From contig NC_092497.1 of assembly GCF_047495875.1 (NCBI RefSeq), forward strand, positions 27,161,889 through 27,225,888: a DNA stretch of 64,000 nt, in the 5' to 3' direction. The DNA is from Pithys albifrons albifrons. Lineage: Eukaryota > Chordata > Aves > Passeriformes > Thamnophilidae. The translations under genes and the position numbers were made by a program. The number at the start of each line of letters is the position of its first letter. Positions within the stretch are counted from its first letter, which is position 1. Shown in pieces: positions 9,955 through 22,300 of the stretch. Under the pieces are notes generated by a model that was not told where the DNA came from, did not search any database, and saw nothing but the letters and a program-made list of their open reading frames with translations.

Positions 9955-12157
9955 ATTATGATTTATTATAGTTATTGACAAATTGAAAAAAACACCTGGT
10001 TAAAGCTTGTGTTAAGCTTTCTGATCAACTTTTGATGGGTAATTTTCCTAACATTTTAAAGCTCAATATCATAAGCGGACTTCTTGAATAACTGAAGTTA
10101 AGTTATATATGGAACTGTATATGTATATATATATATATGTTTGTGCATACAAGTATACACACATGTATGCTTACATGTGTAAAGAGATGGAGAATGTACT
10201 CATCTAGTTTGGAATTTCTAGTATTTTAATACTAAGAAGCAGTGAAATAAAGAACAAAACCTAGATTTGTTTTTGAGATTTTAACCTAATCGAAGCACCT
10301 TTTTCTTTTTTCTTTAAGGCAATGAAAGACAAAATCTCATGGATGTGTGACACGGAGTACACTTGCAGCTAAGTTTGTCTGGTTAGAAACCGTTATCTAT
10401 GTTACTGTTGTAATTATTGACCTGAAAAAATATGCTATTTAACTTGCAGTATCACACTGATTTGCTCAAGAAAAATTACAGTATTAATTTACTTAAAATA
10501 CAATACCAGTCTTCCCTTTTGGTTTTTGATCACTCTGTAACAGTCCCTACCAGTTTGAAACAAATAGGATGACATCTGTACAAACTGAACAGGAGTATAT
10601 GTGATAATAGCTCATCGTTTGCCATTACTTGTCTCCCTGGAATTGGCCTTCATTCAGAAAGCTCAGCGTTCTATGATTTAGTGCAAAAGCTGTACAAGTT
10701 GGCCAGATCCTGAAGCCTTGCTGGTTTCTCAGGCATTATTAATAGCTTTCTTTATAGGTTCTTATCCACATGACTTGCTTTTAATGAACTTCAGATACCC
10801 GCTTTGCTCATGTCAGTCTCCCTGGCTAAAGAAATACCAGAGTTTCAACTACAGGCAGTCTAAAAACTTCCAGAAAAAAAGGAATTAAACTGATGAAGAT
10901 TTTTGTAAAACTCTCTAAAGGAAGGAGATTGATGAATTTGGCACTGGGGAACTAAAGGAGGACTTTGAAATGTTACAGTTAAACATTAGCCCTAGAGTTA
11001 TGTTCTAGGATCTGCAATGCTTAAAACTGGAGGCAGTTTTCTCAGCATTCCTTACTGTGACAAGAGTTCAGTAAATGGTCAAAAAGACCAAAAGGAAAAA
11101 CTGATCTTAAAAACAGACTCCTAAATATGGTTTCTATCAGGTAGAGAAGATGTCTTTCGAGCCTCAGCCATGACTGTTTTCTGTTAGTCTTACAGATATG
11201 GCACTGACAATGCCACTTTACTCACCATTCATATTCACATATCTATAGATACAGAATTAGGCTTAAAATTGTGTGAGTGCAACTGAATTCCAGACGTTGT
11301 GCAATTTACAATGAATGGCACCTTTCAGCATCACATATGTGCAGATGGAATTCACAGTGCTGAATTTGACTTCAGATATTATTTGAGGAGAGCTAAAAGA
11401 ATTTTCTAACAGTTTGATATTTTGGGAGACAGTGGCTATTGCAACTGGATAAACCTCCTTCAACTTGTTGCTTACAAACTGTGTATAAGGTATCTTTTGT
11501 TGTGCAAGCCATCTGTGGTGGCCATCTCTGGAAAAAAAAGGCCTGTGAAAGCAGTCTCTACTCTTCCCAGTAGTTTAAATAATACCAATGTCACTTGTAA
11601 TTCTTTTCATATCTGTTTTGTTCAGTACTGTCTAATTAGTAGCTTTATAAGATGGTTTTTGAATTCTTGAAAAGTTCTATTATCTCCATGCCATAGTTGA
11701 GGGGTATAAAGTTTTGGGGAACACGGCATTTGGGCTAAGGAAGTCCCCAGATTCATACAGACAGAAGGGAAGAGTTATAACTGAGGGAGTAGGAAGAGTC
11801 TCTGTGGCTCAGCTTTACCACATTTTCACAGTCTTGGTGTCGATTCCTTTCCACCATAGTTCTGTCCTGTGGCATATAAAGCCAAGAGCAGCGTTGTCTG
11901 GAGGAGCTGCCATGGCCTGTGATGCTGTGTTGGGCCGTGTACAAGTATTGGGCTGTCAAATTCCAGGCTAGGCTGATCTACACCAAAACTGACTTTCTTT
12001 TCCCATATCTTTTTCCCCTCTGTCTTTCTGGATAAGCATTTATCCATAATTTCTGCTACTTCTCGACTCTCACAATGCATTTTCTTCTTCTGCAGATGAT
12101 CTCGTTCTTTTTTTACTCCATTAAAAATACTATGGCTAAAATAATTCTCTTTTCCTA
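9955..12157. other. No recognisable gene; short TA microsatellite at about 10116-10140
   Basis: AT-rich unique-looking sequence. A TATATG/TA tract lies at about 10116-10140. Nothing else could be assigned. Confidence 0.5.
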
Positions 12158-12255
12158 TGACTTTTACTTAGTCATTTCTCTTTGAATCAGCATCTTCTGG
12201 ATCACCTCAACCTGTGATTTTTACTCAGTCATTTCTCTTTGAATTGGCATCTTCT
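12158..12255 (+). repeat. 57-bp imperfect tandem duplication
   Basis: The block TCATTTCTCTTTGAAT...GCATCTTCT occurs twice with a period of about 57 bases (around 12161-12198 and 12218-12255), with a few substitutions between copies. A local duplication with no evident function. Confidence 0.7.
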
Positions 12256-13911
12256 AGTTAAGATTTCAGGCTGGATCCCTCACTTCCAAGGTCTCTGCCC
12301 AATCTCAGGTTTCATAACCCATCTGACCTCTACTCCACTGTTGTTCTGCCCATTGCAATCCATCTTTTGATCATGTCTTCCCCCATAAACCCCTACATTA
12401 TCTTGTTTTCTCTGCCACTCACTGAATCTGAAGATAGAAATAGGTCAGTAATTTGCACATCAATATTTAACATGAGAGAAGAGTCACAGGAAATATTTCA
12501 CAATAATCTGTAACTTTTACTTCTCTGACTTATGTCCCTTTCTAGCTTCTGTTTTGACTGGCTGGTTCCAGGGCTTAATTTCCATTAGAGTGCAAACCAG
12601 GATCTCCCAGTTTATTGCTCTTTTAACTCATGACTACCATCACTGAAAGAATGCCTTAGTAAAGACCATACCAAGTAAGTGTTAAAACACAGGCTTGCCC
12701 TCCTCATAAGACCTCTCCCATCAATGTAAGCATAAAATTAATGATGGCCTCCTCCTGCTACTTCTGCTGTCCAGCAGGAAAAAAGCTTGCATCACAACCA
12801 ATGGTACTGTAAACTGGTCTGCAAAGAAGTACTTTTGCATGCATATGTGTGCATGAGTGCAAGACTGTGTGTCCAAATATACCTTTATTCATTGAGCTGA
12901 TCATTGTATACACAAAGAAAGAACCTGAGCTCATTATTTTATTAAAATACCATTTTTTTCTCCATCAAAACCACATAGCTCTTGTTTGCATGAGCCTTTA
13001 TACCCCCCACCCTGGATGTTTCTGTAATAGTAGCTGTGGTAAAGAATTCCAGTCATTTTATATTGATGACTAAAGGGTTAGCAGCCGTCTAGGGGAAGAA
13101 AGAGGGGCAAAATTTCTTAGTAGACTTAGACTAGTCAGTTGACGTAATAGCTACTTGGGTGGTATAAGGTTTCTAGGATGTATATGACCGTTTAGTACTT
13201 TCTCTTGCCAAAACATCTGGAATCCAAAATCCAGTCATTAGACAATGACATATGTTAACAAAACAACAGGACAGAGAAAACAGGCTGAAGGGAAAAAAAA
13301 CTATAATAAGGCATCATTGTTATCACTGGGAAATTAGACATTTAAGGTTGTACTTCAAAGCAAGTATTTTTATTACTTCATAATTGAATGATTTGATTTA
13401 TTGTGCATCAGAGCAGTACTGTAGCAGATCCTCCCTCCTCACGGGGGAAAATACATTCATTGTTCAAGGAAGTTGCATACTAAGTTGTTTCAAAAGCAGC
13501 GTTCAGATAAGGAGAGAATCTTGTTCCTCCCTGCAACACTTCTCCTTACACACACAAAGCACTGGAAGAGGCTTCTTTTAGAACCACAAAGTATGATTTC
13601 TACTCTCTGGTACTACACCATTTGGACTTGAAAGCAAGCAAAAGATATCATGGTTTTCACTGCAGAGTTATAAAAATAAGAGCAAAAGATAATGCCTATG
13701 GCATCCACAGGGATGATTCTATCCAATGTGGCAAGCATAAAAAATGGCTTTCTCTCCATTAGTACTGACCCATATTGCACATAGATAATCACAGAGCCAG
13801 CCTTCACCACATCCTAACAGACTATGTTTATGCTAACCCTGACACATTGTTATAGTTTCAAAATCTTTCAGGGAATTTTTTCTCTCCCTTACCAATACAG
13901 CAGTTTGGGAG
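12256..13911. other. No recognisable gene
   Basis: Only short open frames and no repeat signature that I can name. Confidence 0.5.
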
Positions 13912-14665
13912 TTGAAGAGCCTGGCCCCCCACTACATGCTCTCAGAACTAGGTAACAAAGGGATGTCTGATAGCTTTGCACTCCAACTTGATGACTGGGG
14001 GAGGTGGAGGTGGGAGGGAGAGAGGTTTTTCCTGGTACTGTACAGACTTCTCTCCTTGGTCTGTGTGGGTGCTGGCTGCCATTTTCTAAGCTGGTGGAGA
14101 CACTGCGTGGGGGTCTTCTTTCTGCTTGCCCTCTGACTGCACACCCTGTGCCGTTCTTCAGAGAACCACTTCCACGATTTGCTGGACACTCCTGGAAGGG
14201 CCAACACCACCTGCAGAGGAGTTGCTACCTCTTTTCCCCCCCTTCCTCCCTGCAATGCTTTTTCAGACAAAGGACAGTAGAAGAGGGTCTTTGTGCTGCC
14301 CACAAGGAAGGGTTTCATCCCACCCCTGTGGCCATCATTCCCACATAATTTTTCAGAGTCAGTGCCTCTCCCTGGTTGCCATCTTTGCCTTGCTGGAGCC
14401 CATGAGTGACTTTTGTGGGTGCTGTCCCCCACGGTGCGGCATCACTTCCCACTGTCTGTAAATACAACTGCACTGAGGGGGCAGAGATAGGACTTATTTG
14501 TTTGAAAGTTTTGGTTATGGTGTTGCTGGCTGTTCTGTTATGGTTTGGGCATTTTTTTATATATATACATTTGTAGTAAAGAACTGTTATCCTTTTCTAT
14601 ACAGTTTCTGGTAAAAGTCTTAATTTAAAATGTTGTGGTGGTTTTGGGGAAGAGGCCCCCTTCCT
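13912..14665 (+). repeat. Probable ERVL-type LTR
   Basis: GC-rich at the left, T-rich at the right. The right part carries GAAAGTTTTGGTTATGGTGT, a TTTTTTATATATATAC TATA-like run at about 14551, and TAGTAAAGAACTGTTATCC, a series I associate with the U3/R end of avian ERVL LTRs. Ends and target-site duplication were not resolved, and the two overlapping ORFs on opposite strands (166 and 114 codons) are not convincing proteins. Assignment is from general resemblance. Confidence 0.45.
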
Positions 14666-16659
14666 AGTCCAGATACACATCTTAGTTTTCTTTCAAACTG
14701 AGACATGCATGTTCTGCATTCAGTCAGTATTGGCATTTTAAGAATGCCTAGCAGACTCAGGGATTGTGCTTCATACAGCTTTCAGCCTTTGCTGAAATGA
14801 GAGAAGATGCAGAGTGAGCTTTGAGGATATGGAGCTGTAGGATCTTGCCTTCACTGCTTCCAGAATCTCATCACTTGGCAGCTATAATGCTTAAATGTAA
14901 TCTTAAAAAATATTTTGAAAATGTTGTTAAACAGGTTTCTAAATAATTTTGTGTAGTTGAAACAATTTTATAAGATGAAAATGTGAGGAAAACTGGCACA
15001 AAAACTGTTTGAACAAGTGTGCTTGTGATTTCTTTTCCTAAGGTAAGTACGTATAAGATTAGGGAATTTAACAACTGTGTTGGTGAGTTCTAGGTGTTTC
15101 TTTGAGAACATGAACATGTAGCTTACAAAGCAAGGAACTTTGGAAGATTGAAAAACTGGAATCTGAGATAATATAAACTGAGAAGAAATGAAAAACGTAG
15201 ATAGTGCTGTAGAGGAAATTGAGGCAGAGCATGTTTTCTGAAGGAGATCTGGGATGCTCTGCTTCATTCTCTACTTGAGCTACTGACACCCTCTGACCTT
15301 TGGATGAATCAATTAGCTTTTCTCTACTTCACTTAACATTCTTTTAAAAGGTGACTTCCTGCTTCACAGCAGGAGCAGGAGAGAAAAGGAGGTGGGAAAT
15401 GAGGTTTAATTATTTTGGAAAGAAAAAAGAAAGCAGATCCTTAGAGAAAAGTGTCTTTGTTGTATAAGTATTATTATAACACCAGCAAAAATGAAAGATA
15501 GCTTAAAACACTAATTTTTATGCCAAATTAGAAAGAGAAAGAAAGCCCCGGAATGTGAAAGTTTAGCCTAGCTGGTGCTTGCGCTGCTTGGAGAGGTTCG
15601 GAGACTACTTCAACAGTCCTGGTGTAAGAGAGCCTGCCCAGGAAGAAAGGACAGAAAGCTCCACACTTCCAAACACACAGAGCTGGCAGGGCAAAGACAA
15701 GAGCCCTTTTTTTTTATGGTTATAAATTTCTTCGACTTCCTCATTGCCAAAAGTATCAAAAGGTCACTAACATGTCTCATGTTACTGTGAGGGGGTAGAT
15801 GGAGACTGATCAGCTTTGGGGTGGTATGTTTATAAAATCTGACCCTCAGTTTCAAAATCAAAGGCATTCCTCTCAGCCCATGCATCAGATATTTCCTTGG
15901 AGTCAAAAGTCTCATCGTATGGCAAGAGAACCTTTGAGGGATTGTTTTATTGCAAGAAGGACAAGGGGGGAAAAGCAGGTGATTTATTTAAGTAGCAGGC
16001 CGTCAGTCTCCCAGAAGAGAGAGCCTATCTTAGCATTCACATTCTCAGCTAATGAATCAGCCTGGGAAACTGGAGCAAGATCAAAGTTTCTTTATGACAA
16101 ACTTGCTGACATTCCTGAAATAGCTGAGAGTTCCTCTATTCATAGTAAGTATGAATCAAGTTCACTGACATACAAAGAGCTCACAATAGGATGGTCAGCC
16201 ACATTGTTACCTTGACTCTCATCTTATCACCCTGCCTGACCTCTGCCTAAAGCAGTTAAGAAATTACTGCTTCTTCACCCATTGTTCTCTTCCATATGAA
16301 GATGTCAAAGGTCAAGATGTGTAGCCACATAAAAAGGGGAAACTTTCAAAATGCTAACTCAAGACCACAGGGTAGAATGTTTATGTTGCCATAGCATGAC
16401 AGGGTAAATGATCTTAAAAGAAAAAAATAGATGCAGTGGACTTCCAAATTTAATGGAGAGGTGTGTCAGAAAGGTGAGGCTAATTTCTGAAAGGAACTAC
16501 TATTAATCTTAAATCCATTTCATATAGGAGGTTGCAAGCTGATGCATGACCCCCTTTGAAGGGGAAAACTGCTCCAACTCCCCATCAGTGGTCCTATAGC
16601 CTGTGATGCTGAAAGGGTTTTTGTTCTGATTTTCACATTTTGTAGATTTTAGGAACACA
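14666..16659. other. No recognisable gene
   Basis: Short ORFs only, the longest 138 codons at 15799-16215 with no recognisable domain. Confidence 0.5.
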
Positions 16660-17170
16660 GTAGTTGTAGATTTTTAGAGGGTTAATATTTCTAACAGTTT
16701 AAGTTTAATGCCTTTCTATCACTACCCCTGTCCCAGAACAGGGAGCTCAAATTCCTTTAGTTAATTAATCTTGTTTAGACTCCTTTCCAAGGTAAAGAGC
16801 TGAAGGATATCAGAAGGCCTACGGAATGAAACATAAACACAGGTCAGAGTAACCCAAAAGCCAGAATTGGATGAACTCCAAGAGATCTTTGTGTGCCTGA
16901 GGAAGAAGAGCTGATGAAGACAGAGGGTCTTGACGACCCCAGACCCAATTCCAGGGAGTTGGACCAGGGGTGGGACTGGGGCTGGACTGAGAAATGTGTA
17001 AAGCAATGATTGGAAGGATCTTATTATAAAAGCCGTGGAAACAAGAACTGAGACACATGCATGTCATCCTGTATTCCTGTGGGCTGTAAGCCCTGTGTTA
17101 TTAAAGGACCTTTACTTTTTATCTTACCCTACACTAATGTGGCTCGAAGTCCTGTTTTTGGGGGGGAAGG
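16660..17170 (+). repeat. Candidate LTR (TATA box and poly(A) signal)
   Basis: Contains TTATAAAAG at about 17022 and ATTAAA at about 17100, spaced as in an LTR promoter and R region, followed by a T run and a G run at about 17153-17167. No clear TG...CA ends or target-site duplication were found, so this is tentative. Confidence 0.4.
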
Positions 17171-19156
17171 GTCATTCACGGCATCACCTGACATGTTAAT
17201 GGGGTTTAATCTAGGATATAGGTGAATGGATTCAAGTGCAGACTAAAGCTTTAAAATATGTCATGCATGTAAAAGAGTAAAACAGATATTAGCAACTAGG
17301 GGAAACTTGCCTAATTCCTTCTATTACATTTTAAAAATAATTGTGAAAAGCATATTCTGTTTAAAAGTAATTATAGTATAACTTTGAGTGTTGATATTGG
17401 ACATTTGCGTTTCCTGATGTTTAGGGATTATAGAGGTTTTACAAAACAGAGAGAGAAAAAAAAATGCACCTAACCAAAGGGCTTTCCTATGGGAGTCTTG
17501 GAACACAGTTCTGAGCTAGTCTGTCCCAGGTCAGAAAGGCTTGCTAGATACCACACATAATTGATATTACGAGTTTTTCCAATAAAGCCTTAATGACTCA
17601 GAAAATTAGAAATTAATTTTAATGGGCCTCTTGACGGTGGTAGCAGAAACACAACTGGCCCAATTCTCCCCTGGATCTCAGAGGCTGTAGTTTGTGTTAG
17701 CAGGACCCACCTTTCTCACTGCTGCAGAACTTTCTGCCCTGCATACCTGATGCCTCCTCAATAGGAAGAACTAAACTTTGCAAATTCACTCTGTGCAAAT
17801 TTATCTCCAGCTCTCAGCTGACTTGTCTACAGGTAAAAAGGACATTTTAATTAAACAGATTATTATTATTTTAAAAGGATATATTCTCACTAGAAAAAAT
17901 TCTAAGCTGCAAATCTCTTCAGGAACAAACTTGTGAATTTGGACCTCAGAAGCTGTGATTAGTCTCAAAGCACTCTCTCATTTCTCCTGTTTACCTTTAA
18001 GCATCTCACACAAGGGACGTTAAACTGTATTAAAAGCATATTGTAATGTCACTGTGTCAGTCCAAATCTGTATGAACAAGGAGGTGGCTTCCATTTTACT
18101 CTCAGGCATTGCTCAAAGGCAATTTCTTCCAAGGGCTTTGCTGAGCATTGTGGACTGGAGACCTTCCTTACACTTCTGTCATGCTCCATGCATAGTGCAA
18201 CTTTCTCAAAAGTTCTGTTCGGGTTGTAACTCATTAAACCTCCCAAGGTTAATGGTGGCTTTCAATGCATGGTGTTCTGCATTTGTACAGGCATAAATGG
18301 CAGTCTTATCTCTAATACCCTATGCCTGGCCTCAGAGTTCATTGTTAGGAAGTATTACATATCTGCTGCACTCCAAGGTCTGGTAAATGTAACCCATATC
18401 ATTTGTTCCACTTTGTGGAAGGCTTCTCGATGCTGAGGCAGAGAGCTGTGGAAAATCTGCTGTTACAATTTTCATCTCTACTCCTGTAATTGTATTTTGT
18501 GGTACAGCTAATGCAGATAATAATGATGTTATCTTTCATCCTTTTATCGTTATCCTACAATGATTTTGCATATCTCTTATTGTCATTGGTAGCAAGGCAT
18601 ATCCCAGGACAGCTGGAAAAATGTCATCTACTTAGTATCTTAAGTGACTTGAAGATGGCTATAAGGTATGCCTTTGTGAGACTGAAATGTCACACAGCAA
18701 AAGGCACACAAGGGATGATCTGATCTTCCCTTGACAGAAAATTGTCTGCTGTGTGCTGCACAGTGTCTGCATGAACAATGGATAAGGTCCTGAGTACTGT
18801 CTGGCAAAGGTACAGATGTTGGCAGGGCAGACTAAGCACGAGGTGAATTACTCACTTCTACATAGCATATTCCTGAGCAGTGGTGCAGAGGCCTTCTTGT
18901 CTGTGAACCTGCAGAACCATCCTGCTGAGATGCATCTTTTTAGAGGGATTACCTGAGTCTTGGCACTGTTGGAGATGGCTGCAAGGAGATTGAAATAAAA
19001 GGCATTGATCTGTTTTCATTGCAGTAAAGCTAATATAATGCTCGTTTTTCTCTCTTTGTCTTGCACTTTTGATCAGTAACCTGTACAGCCTAGGAGGTTT
19101 TCAGGGTGATAAGTCCTTTCCTACTAAATTTCTCACTTTGAAGAGAGACCTGAGCT
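17171..19156. other. No recognisable gene
   Basis: AT-rich sequence with short ORFs only. Confidence 0.5.
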
Positions 19157-19359
19157 GTATTTAACAGTGGAAATAATGAGAAAGCTGGGAATCATTGATG
19201 GCAGAGTCCTACTGAAGGCACCAAAAATATGTACTATGAAAAGGCAAGGGAACTTTTGAGTTATATCCCTTGCCTTTTCATAGTACATATTTTTGATGCC
19301 TTCAGTAGGACTCTGCCATCAATGATCCCAGCTTCCTCATTATTTCTACTGTTAAATAC
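19157..19359. repeat. Near-perfect 95-bp inverted repeat (hairpin) with 14-bp loop
   Basis: The left arm 19157-19251 and right arm 19266-19359 are reverse complements with, by eye, three transitions and one single-base indel over 95 positions. The loop is 19252-19265. No transposase, terminal TA or target duplication is evident. See findings. Confidence 0.95.
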
Positions 19360-22300
19360 ATCAGAACTGGACAACACTAATTGTTTCAGCAAAGAATAAT
19401 TTTCTTTTCAGCAATTGATAAAAGTTTGAAAGATATGTTCTGTGGCAGCTGAGGTATGTTACTGCATTGTCACAGGAATTTCCTACAGTGAAGTGCATCA
19501 CGGTGCAATGCAGACAGGTCTGTTTGGGAATAGTCTTGATGAGGAGACTCATGTTCAGACCCCAACCCAAACAGGCCCAGTGTCTGGGAGAGTCTCTCAG
19601 TAAACTGCAGAGTGGCAACACACAGGGTACAAGGAGACTAAAAGCCTTACATACTTCATCTAGGCATATTTCTTTCTTGGAGAAGTGAAATCTGCCATGT
19701 GTGGGATGACATTCTGATCCCACACATAATGGCCTTCATGGCTTTTGTGACAGACTCCTTAGAAGCATCTTTTCTTATAATGGAAACAGATGCTTTTGAA
19801 ATGACAGCTATTTACATACAGTATTGCTCTACTGAGTCCTTCCCAATACCTTCACAGCTGTGCAGTGCAAACACTGGGACAAAGCTGTATGATGCCTCTG
19901 ATGCCCTACCAAGCCTCTGAATGAAGCATACTGTGATCACTCTCCAATGGCAAGATACGACATAGAACTCTACAGGCTCCTCTACAGAAGAAAACATTTT
20001 TCAGGTATTAAAAGACACTGTGAAACAGTCCTAGCACTGTCTTGAAATTCATATTCCTTTGCATTGCATCAGTCCTTGAAAGAATAGTATCACTTTTAGT
20101 TTTTCAGGTTGAAATAAATCAACGGTGTAACTGATGGTCTGAAGCCCACTAATGTCAATGGAAAGACTCTGCTGCTTTCACAGTAGGCTTTGCATTCCTG
20201 CCCAGATGACGTTTTCTCCTTGTAGTGGCTTTATATGTGTTTCAATGTCAATTCCCCTTGGCAGCCCTTTGCACCAGTCCATCTTCTGTCACAAGTATGA
20301 CCCTGCACTGGAAAAGGAGGATGATTTCTCTCTATATACTGATTTTATTTTTTTACTTCTTTTTCAATCCCATGATTAGTTTTACATAGGCAGACCTTTG
20401 CAACAATAATTCTACTGATGAAAAGGGATTTGCATGCTAGGTAAGCAATCAGGGCTTTTTCTAGGGGTCTCTATACTTACCTAGGCAAGCAGTGTGAACT
20501 TTGATACTGCAAATAATTATGCATGTGATTAATTCCATCCATGTCAAAAGTTTAACTGATTTTAATGCTGCAACTGTCAGGTAAAGCTGCTATACAAACA
20601 TTCTTCATGTGCAGACCTCCATGGACCTTAACATATGCTATGGAAAAAGGATGAGAGTCTTCCTTTAGGAAGAAGCATGTAGAACTGGGGATTTTTTTGT
20701 GCTCTTCTCTTTGCCCTGCTTTAATTTTTTTTAATGTGCATTAGTATACTGATGCCCAAAGCAGGAATTTAGTAAATATAATTTAGATGTAAATGTGGCA
20801 TTTTACATGTGATCATCAGGGATAAACTGCTGCTTGTTCAATGTTATTGATCATTCAGAGATGCAAGGAGATGGAGCAGCTGAGCCTGGAGCCCAGCCAT
20901 CTGGGAGTAGGGCTGTGCTCTCTACCTGGGCTCATACTGGAGCCAATAGCAGTGCCTCCTTCGTGCTTTGCTTTGAGCAGAGTGCACATATAAGCACAGG
21001 ATTACTGAGCAAGACTGTGGAGATAATGCTACTTTTCTACAGAACAGAAGGCTCTGTCAAATACGATAGCTGCATTTCAGAACAGCACTGGAAATTTAGG
21101 AGTAGTTCGCAGAACAACAGCAAGATGCTCTAAGGTCTGGCAGGCCTGCCTTGTGGTGAAAAATGTCAGAGGGTCTACTTAGCTTATCAGGTATCAAGAG
21201 GGAGAGGATTAAGAGGTGACTTATTGCAGTTGATGCAAACCCACACAGAAAAACAATTTGCAGACAGGAGAGAGGTAGTTCTTTCATCTAGTAGACAAAG
21301 ACATAGAAAACTTCTATGGCAGGTGGTTGCTCCTGGATAAATTCATAGATGCCGAGGACAGTGGTTGACTGTTGGTCCTGTTCGTTTGAGGACATGAGAT
21401 ACTTCAAAGCTGCTAATTGAAGATCTGTTGCATTGCAGAAATTACATTGTATTTCAGCCACAAGATACGGACTTGACAAAGGAGTTACAAGTAGATATCC
21501 TTGGACTCCATCTCACAAATCAAGGTGATAATCATGTCCTTTTGTGGCCTGAAATTCTCTAAATTTCTTAAAATGGATAAGGAGTGTAATGAAGGCATTT
21601 TTTAACTTTCCATTTGACAGATCCACCAATGTGATAGAAAACCATCAGATTCCACAGTGCAATGGCAAATATTTTCTGTTCTAGCAGCTTCAGTACAGAT
21701 TTAATGAAACAAAGCACAGCCCCTTCACCATGAAAGCTGCTGACATTTTCTATTAGCTCACTTAATGGAACTGGCACAGCATTTTGCCTGCAGCTTTTCC
21801 CCACTTTGCCCACTTACTAGAAAGAGACACTGGCAGTTCTTGCAGTCTTTCCCACAATTATAATTTTTGCTTGAGGCAAAGCTTGTAACCTGGGCTCTGT
21901 TATCCTGTGGGACAGATGCAAAATTGGGGGCTATAGTGCAAGTTATTTTTAGTTACCATATAATACATCTGCATAAACAGGGCAGAAAATCTGAAAATGA
22001 AAAATGCCTTTAATTCTGAAGGAACTGATTAAGAAGTGATCTAAGCACTGAGGCAAGACTTTTCTAATAGTAAAATTGCATTCCTTACTTCAGTGCTGGT
22101 CACATCCAAGTCTACTGAAATGCTTCAAAGAGAGATCTGATGCTGCCTGTTATGGCTGCTTGGGTCATCTCAGTTAGCCTGCTTCATAGGTAAAGGATGT
22201 GCCTATGATCTCCTATTTTATAGAAATATATCTGTGTATATTTTTTCTATGCTGCTTTGTAAATCATTTGTGAGGAAAGAACTGCATGATTTTTGAAGGC

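Noticed and set aside
13932..14461. 166-, 114- and 111-codon ORFs as genes
   Set aside because: They overlap each other on both strands inside a probable LTR and show no domain.
19157..19359. Inverted-repeat DNA transposon (MITE)
   Set aside because: Arms span almost the whole element with only a 14-base loop, and no target-site duplication is visible at its edges.
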